From NCBI GenBank assembly GCA_020249775.1, contig JADCFA010000002.1, positions 124,001-188,000 of the forward strand: a stretch of 64,000 nucleotides of DNA, in the 5' to 3' direction. Source of the DNA: Roseomonas sp. Its GTDB lineage: Bacteria; Pseudomonadota; Alphaproteobacteria; Acetobacterales; Acetobacteraceae. The number at the start of each line of letters is the position of its first letter. Position 1 is the first letter of the stretch. Positions 61,138 through 64,000 of the stretch are shown in pieces. A program made the position numbers and the translations under genes. A model generated the notes under the pieces. It saw only the letters and a list, made by a program, of their open reading frames with translations, was not told the origin of the DNA and ran no database searches.

Positions 61138-63165
61138 ATGACCGAAAATCCGCTGCTCACCCCCTGGACCACCCCCTTCGGCCTACCGCCTTTCAAAGCG
61201 ATTGAGCCCGCCCATTTTCCGCCCGCCTTCGAAGCCGCCATGGCAGCGCATCGCGCGGAAATCGCCGAGATTGGCGCCAATCCCGCAGCGCCTGATTTCC
61301 AAAATACCATTGAAGCCCTGGAAAGTGCCGGCAGGCTGCTCAGCCGCATCGGCGCCACTTTTTTCAACCTGGCGGCGAGCCACGCCACGGAAGCGCTGCA
61401 GCAGGTGGAACGCGACATCGCGCCCAAGCTTGCCGCGCACCGTGTGGCGGTGGCGCTTGATCCGGCGATTTTCAGGCGCGTCTCCGCGCTGCATGAAAAC
61501 CGAGATTCGCTTAAGCTCGCCCCTGATCAGCGCCGTCTGCTGGAACGGCTTTACCTGCGACTCACTCGGGCGGGCGCGGGGCTTGCCCCGAAGGCGCGCG
61601 CGCGGCTTGCGGAAATCTCCACGCGGCTTGCCACACTACAGACCGCCTTCGGTCAGAATGTGCTGGCTGACGAGAATGAATGGCGCATGGTGCTGACCGA
61701 AGCCGATCTGGATGGTCTGCCCGATTTTGCGCGCCAGGCCGCGCGGGAAGCCGCGGCTGGGCTTGGGTTTGAAGGCTATGTCTTCACCTTGTCGCGTTCC
61801 TCCGCTGAGCCATTCCTGACTTTTTCCGCGCGACGCGATTTGCGCGAACGGATTTGGCGGGCCTTCGCGGCGCGCGGCGCCCTGACGCCAGGGCGGGAAA
61901 ATGCACCGCTGGTTCGCGAAATCCTGATGCTGCGGCGTGAACGCGCGCAATTACTGGGTGAGGCAGATTTCGCCGCCTTTCGCCTGCGCGACACCATGGC
62001 GGGATCGCCTGAAGCGGCCGAGGCTTTGCTGAAGGCGTGCTGGGAACCCGCCAAGCGCCGCATCGCCGCGGAAAGGACAGAGTTGGAAGAATTCGCCCGA
62101 GCCAACGGTCATCATGGCCCGATTGAACCCTGGGATTGGCGCTACTGGGCGGAACGCGCGCGGCGAGCCAAGCACGCTTTCGATGGCGCCGCGCTGAAGC
62201 CGCATTTTGAATTGAATGCCATGCTGCGCGCGCTTTTCGAGACAGCGCAACGGCTATTCGGCCTGAATTTTGAGGAACGCGCCGATATTCCGCGCTACCA
62301 TGCCGATCTGCGCGGCTTTGAAGCCTTGGATGCGGCGGGCAATCATGTCGGTCTGCTGCTGCTGGATAATTATGCGCGCCCCGGCAAGCGATCCGGCGCA
62401 TGGATGAGCAGCTTTCGCGTGGCCGATGGCTTGGGCGAAGGCACCGCGCCCATCATCATCAACAACAACAATGTCGCACGCGCCACGCCAACCCTGCTGT
62501 CCTTCGATGAGGCACGCACGCTGTTCCATGAATTTGGCCATGCGCTGCACGGCTTGATGAGCCGCGCGCGCTACCCTTCCCAATCCGGTACGGCGGTGCT
62601 TGGCGATTTTGTCGAATTCCCGTCCCAGATCATGGAACATTGGCTGAGCCTACCCGAGACCTTGCATACCCATGCGCGACATCATGAAACCGGCGAAGCC
62701 TTGGATGAGGCGCTGCTGGCCCGAGTGCTGGCCGCACGCAATGATGGGCAGGGTTTCGCCATGGTGGAATATCTTTCCTGCGCGCTGATTGATCTCGCAT
62801 TGCATCGGCATGAAGCGCCGGAGGCGCTGGCGCTCGAGGAATTCGAAGCGGCCTTTCTGGCGGAAATCGGCATGCCGGAAGGCATGGCGCTGCGCCATCG
62901 CCCAATCCACTTCGGTCATTTATTTTCTGGCGATGGCTATGCAGCAGGGTATTACTTCTATCTTTGGGCCGAAGTGCTGGACGCCGATGGTTTCGAAGCA
63001 TTTGAGGAGGCAGGAAATCCCTTCGACCCAGAGCTTGCCGCGCGCCTCAAGAGTATTTTTGAGGCCGGCGATACCGCCGACCCGATGGCGCTTTATACGC
63101 GCTTTCGCGGCCGACCACCGCAGGTGGATGCGCTGCTGCGCAAGCGCGGGCTGATCGGGGCGTGA
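61138..63165 (+). CDS. M3 family oligopeptidase (PrlC/Dcp-like)
   Basis: A 675-residue cytoplasmic zinc oligopeptidase that degrades short peptides. The zinc site is HEFGH at His464-His468 in LFHEFGHALHGLMSRARYPS, with the third ligand Glu493 in GDFVEFPSQIMEHW. The helical N-terminal part (LLTPWTTPFGLPPFKAIEP, FQNTIEALESAGRLLSRIG) and WDWRYWAERARR are typical of the family. The C-terminal HLFSGDGYAAGYYFYLWAEVLDAD is the substrate-binding region with conserved Tyr. The length matches oligopeptidase A. No signal peptide is seen. Confidence 0.96.
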   Translation: MTENPLLTPWTTPFGLPPFKAIEPAHFPPAFEAAMAAHRAEIAEIGANPAAPDFQNTIEALESAGRLLSRIGATFFNLAASHATEALQQVERDIAPKLAAHRVAVALDPAIFRRVSALHENRDSLKLAPDQRRLLERLYLRLTRAGAGLAPKARARLAEISTRLATLQTAFGQNVLADENEWRMVLTEADLDGLPDFARQAAREAAAGLGFEGYVFTLSRSSAEPFLTFSARRDLRERIWRAFAARGALTPGRENAPLVREILMLRRERAQLLGEADFAAFRLRDTMAGSPEAAEALLKACWEPAKRRIAAERTELEEFARANGHHGPIEPWDWRYWAERARRAKHAFDGAALKPHFELNAMLRALFETAQRLFGLNFEERADIPRYHADLRGFEALDAAGNHVGLLLLDNYARPGKRSGAWMSSFRVADGLGEGTAPIIINNNNVARATPTLLSFDEARTLFHEFGHALHGLMSRARYPSQSGTAVLGDFVEFPSQIMEHWLSLPETLHTHARHHETGEALDEALLARVLAARNDGQGFAMVEYLSCALIDLALHRHEAPEALALEEFEAAFLAEIGMPEGMALRHRPIHFGHLFSGDGYAAGYYFYLWAEVLDADGFEAFEEAGNPFDPELAARLKSIFEAGDTADPMALYTRFRGRPPQVDALLRKRGLIGA

Positions 63166-63196
63166 TGGCGGTCACGTTTCGCGGCTGCCCGTCAGT

Positions 63197-64000
63197 TCAC
63201 GCCTCAATCGCCTGATAGGTCAGCATATTGATCAGCCGGCGATAGCGCTGGCGCAATTCGCCCGGCGCATGGGCCATAAAGACAACGCTCAGCCGTTCCG
63301 CGGGATCGGCCCAGAAATAGGTGCCCCAAACGCCGGACCAGCCAAAGGCGCCGGGTGCGCCCATCAGCCCCGAACCGCCGCGCGCCAGCCGCACCGTAAC
63401 GGTCAGGCCAAAGCCATACCCTTCCAAGGCAGGGTCCATGGAGGCCACGCGGTTTTCAATGCCCTGCAAATGATCGGATGCCATCCAGGCCACGGTTTGC
63501 GGCGCCAGCACGCGCACGCCGTTCAACACGCCGCCAGCACGCAGCATTTCGGCAAAGCGGAGATAATCGCCAGCGGTGGAAACCAGCCCAGCGCCGCCGG
63601 TTTCCATCTTCGGCGTGCGCAGCGGCGCTTCCACGGATTGCGGCGCACCCGTGAGCGGATCCGTGGCGAAGGGCCGGGCAAAACGCGCGCGCTTTTCGGC
63701 CGGCAAAACATAACCGGTTTCTGCCATGCCAAGCGGGGCGAATACTCGTTCGCGCATCAGCGCACCAAGGGAAGCGCCGCCGGCGCGTTCCGCAACCCCG
63801 CCCAGCACATCGGTGGAAAGCCCATATTCCCAAACCGTGCCAGGGTGATGGCGCAGCGGCAGGCCGGAAAGAGTTTGAGCAAAGCCTTCCGTGTCCATAT
63901 TCTCGGCGACCCAGAAGGAACCGGGCGGGGCGATGGCATGCACTGCCGAACCACCACGCCCGCCATAAACCAGACCCGTGGTGTGGCGCATGGCATCCTG
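63197..64000 (-). CDS. Serine hydrolase, beta-lactamase/esterase class C-like (5' end missing)
   Basis: The last 267 or so residues of a class C beta-lactamase-fold hydrolase (esterase EstB/penicillin-binding type). The frame is open to the window end (QDAMRHTTGLVYG), and RHTTGL is the conserved stretch that normally stands about 50 residues after the catalytic SxxK, which is therefore outside the window. Visible are LPLRHHPGTVWEYGLSTDVLG with the Tyr of the Y-x-N/S motif, GGAGLVSTAGDYLRFAEML, VASMDPALEGYGFGLTV and FGWSGVWGTYFWADP (the HxG/GxW region). It converges on the M3 peptidase with 31 bases between stops. The true substrate (ester, peptide or lactam) is unknown. Confidence 0.88.
   Translation of the reverse strand, partial: QDAMRHTTGLVYGGRGGSAVHAIAPPGSFWVAENMDTEGFAQTLSGLPLRHHPGTVWEYGLSTDVLGGVAERAGGASLGALMRERVFAPLGMAETGYVLPAEKRARFARPFATDPLTGAPQSVEAPLRTPKMETGGAGLVSTAGDYLRFAEMLRAGGVLNGVRVLAPQTVAWMASDHLQGIENRVASMDPALEGYGFGLTVTVRLARGGSGLMGAPGAFGWSGVWGTYFWADPAERLSVVFMAHAPGELRQRYRRLINMLTYQAIEA

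Overview
The window reads as chromosomal DNA of a GC-rich alphaproteobacterium, most likely from the Acetobacteraceae (Roseomonas-like). The reasons are the codon bias toward GC, the compact operons with 1-4 base overlaps (ATGA, TGATG), the plsY-dprA-topA-rnr order, the Bug-type solute-binding protein and the style of the paralogous AraC regulators. This placement is inferred from gene content, not from a phylogenetic marker. No rRNA, tRNA, CRISPR array, intact insertion sequence or replication origin was recognised.

Bases 1-18341 are housekeeping: glmU (cut by the window edge) and glmS for UDP-GlcNAc supply; gatCAB on the minus strand for tRNA-dependent amidation; ruvX; a small membrane protein; pyrB, a GNAT gene and a pyrC-like gene whose metal ligands are gone; plsY; dprA; topA; rnr; and an S41 protease.

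Bases 18376-29726 form the most interesting region, a nitrogen-scavenging locus. On the minus strand run a formamidase-type amidase, a creatininase-family enzyme, a cyanuric acid hydrolase/barbiturase (AtzD family), and a PotABCD-like ABC transporter whose two permease domains are fused in one chain, followed by a cupin. Divergent to them lie homologues of atzG, atzE and atzH, which in Pseudomonas sp. ADP process the product of AtzD. A family 5 solute-binding protein gene closes the locus. Sequences matching the sigma-54 -24/-12 consensus precede the atzGEH-like genes, the transporter operon and (a perfect match) the binding-protein gene, so the locus looks like one nitrogen-controlled regulon for a cyclic ureide or imide. 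No allophanate hydrolase (atzF) is present in the window.

Bases 30051-48387 hold envelope and peptide functions: an L,D-transpeptidase, a tiny Ala-Pro-rich lipoprotein, MarC, an M20 peptidase, an OmpR-type two-component system next to a DegP-like protease, a minus-strand run of M20 dipeptidase, AbgT transporter, SLC13 transporter, LpxR-like lipid A deacylase and a porin interrupted by an in-frame TGA, then an RMD1/YagE protein, a patatin-like lipoprotein and a DUF1269 protein.

Bases 48800-64000 carry two paralogous AraC-type regulators, an alpha/beta hydrolase-RND efflux operon, an AI-2E transporter family protein, a second patatin, a decayed IS1182-type transposase, a tricarboxylate-type binding protein, an M3 oligopeptidase and the 3' part of a serine beta-lactamase-like hydrolase cut by the window end.
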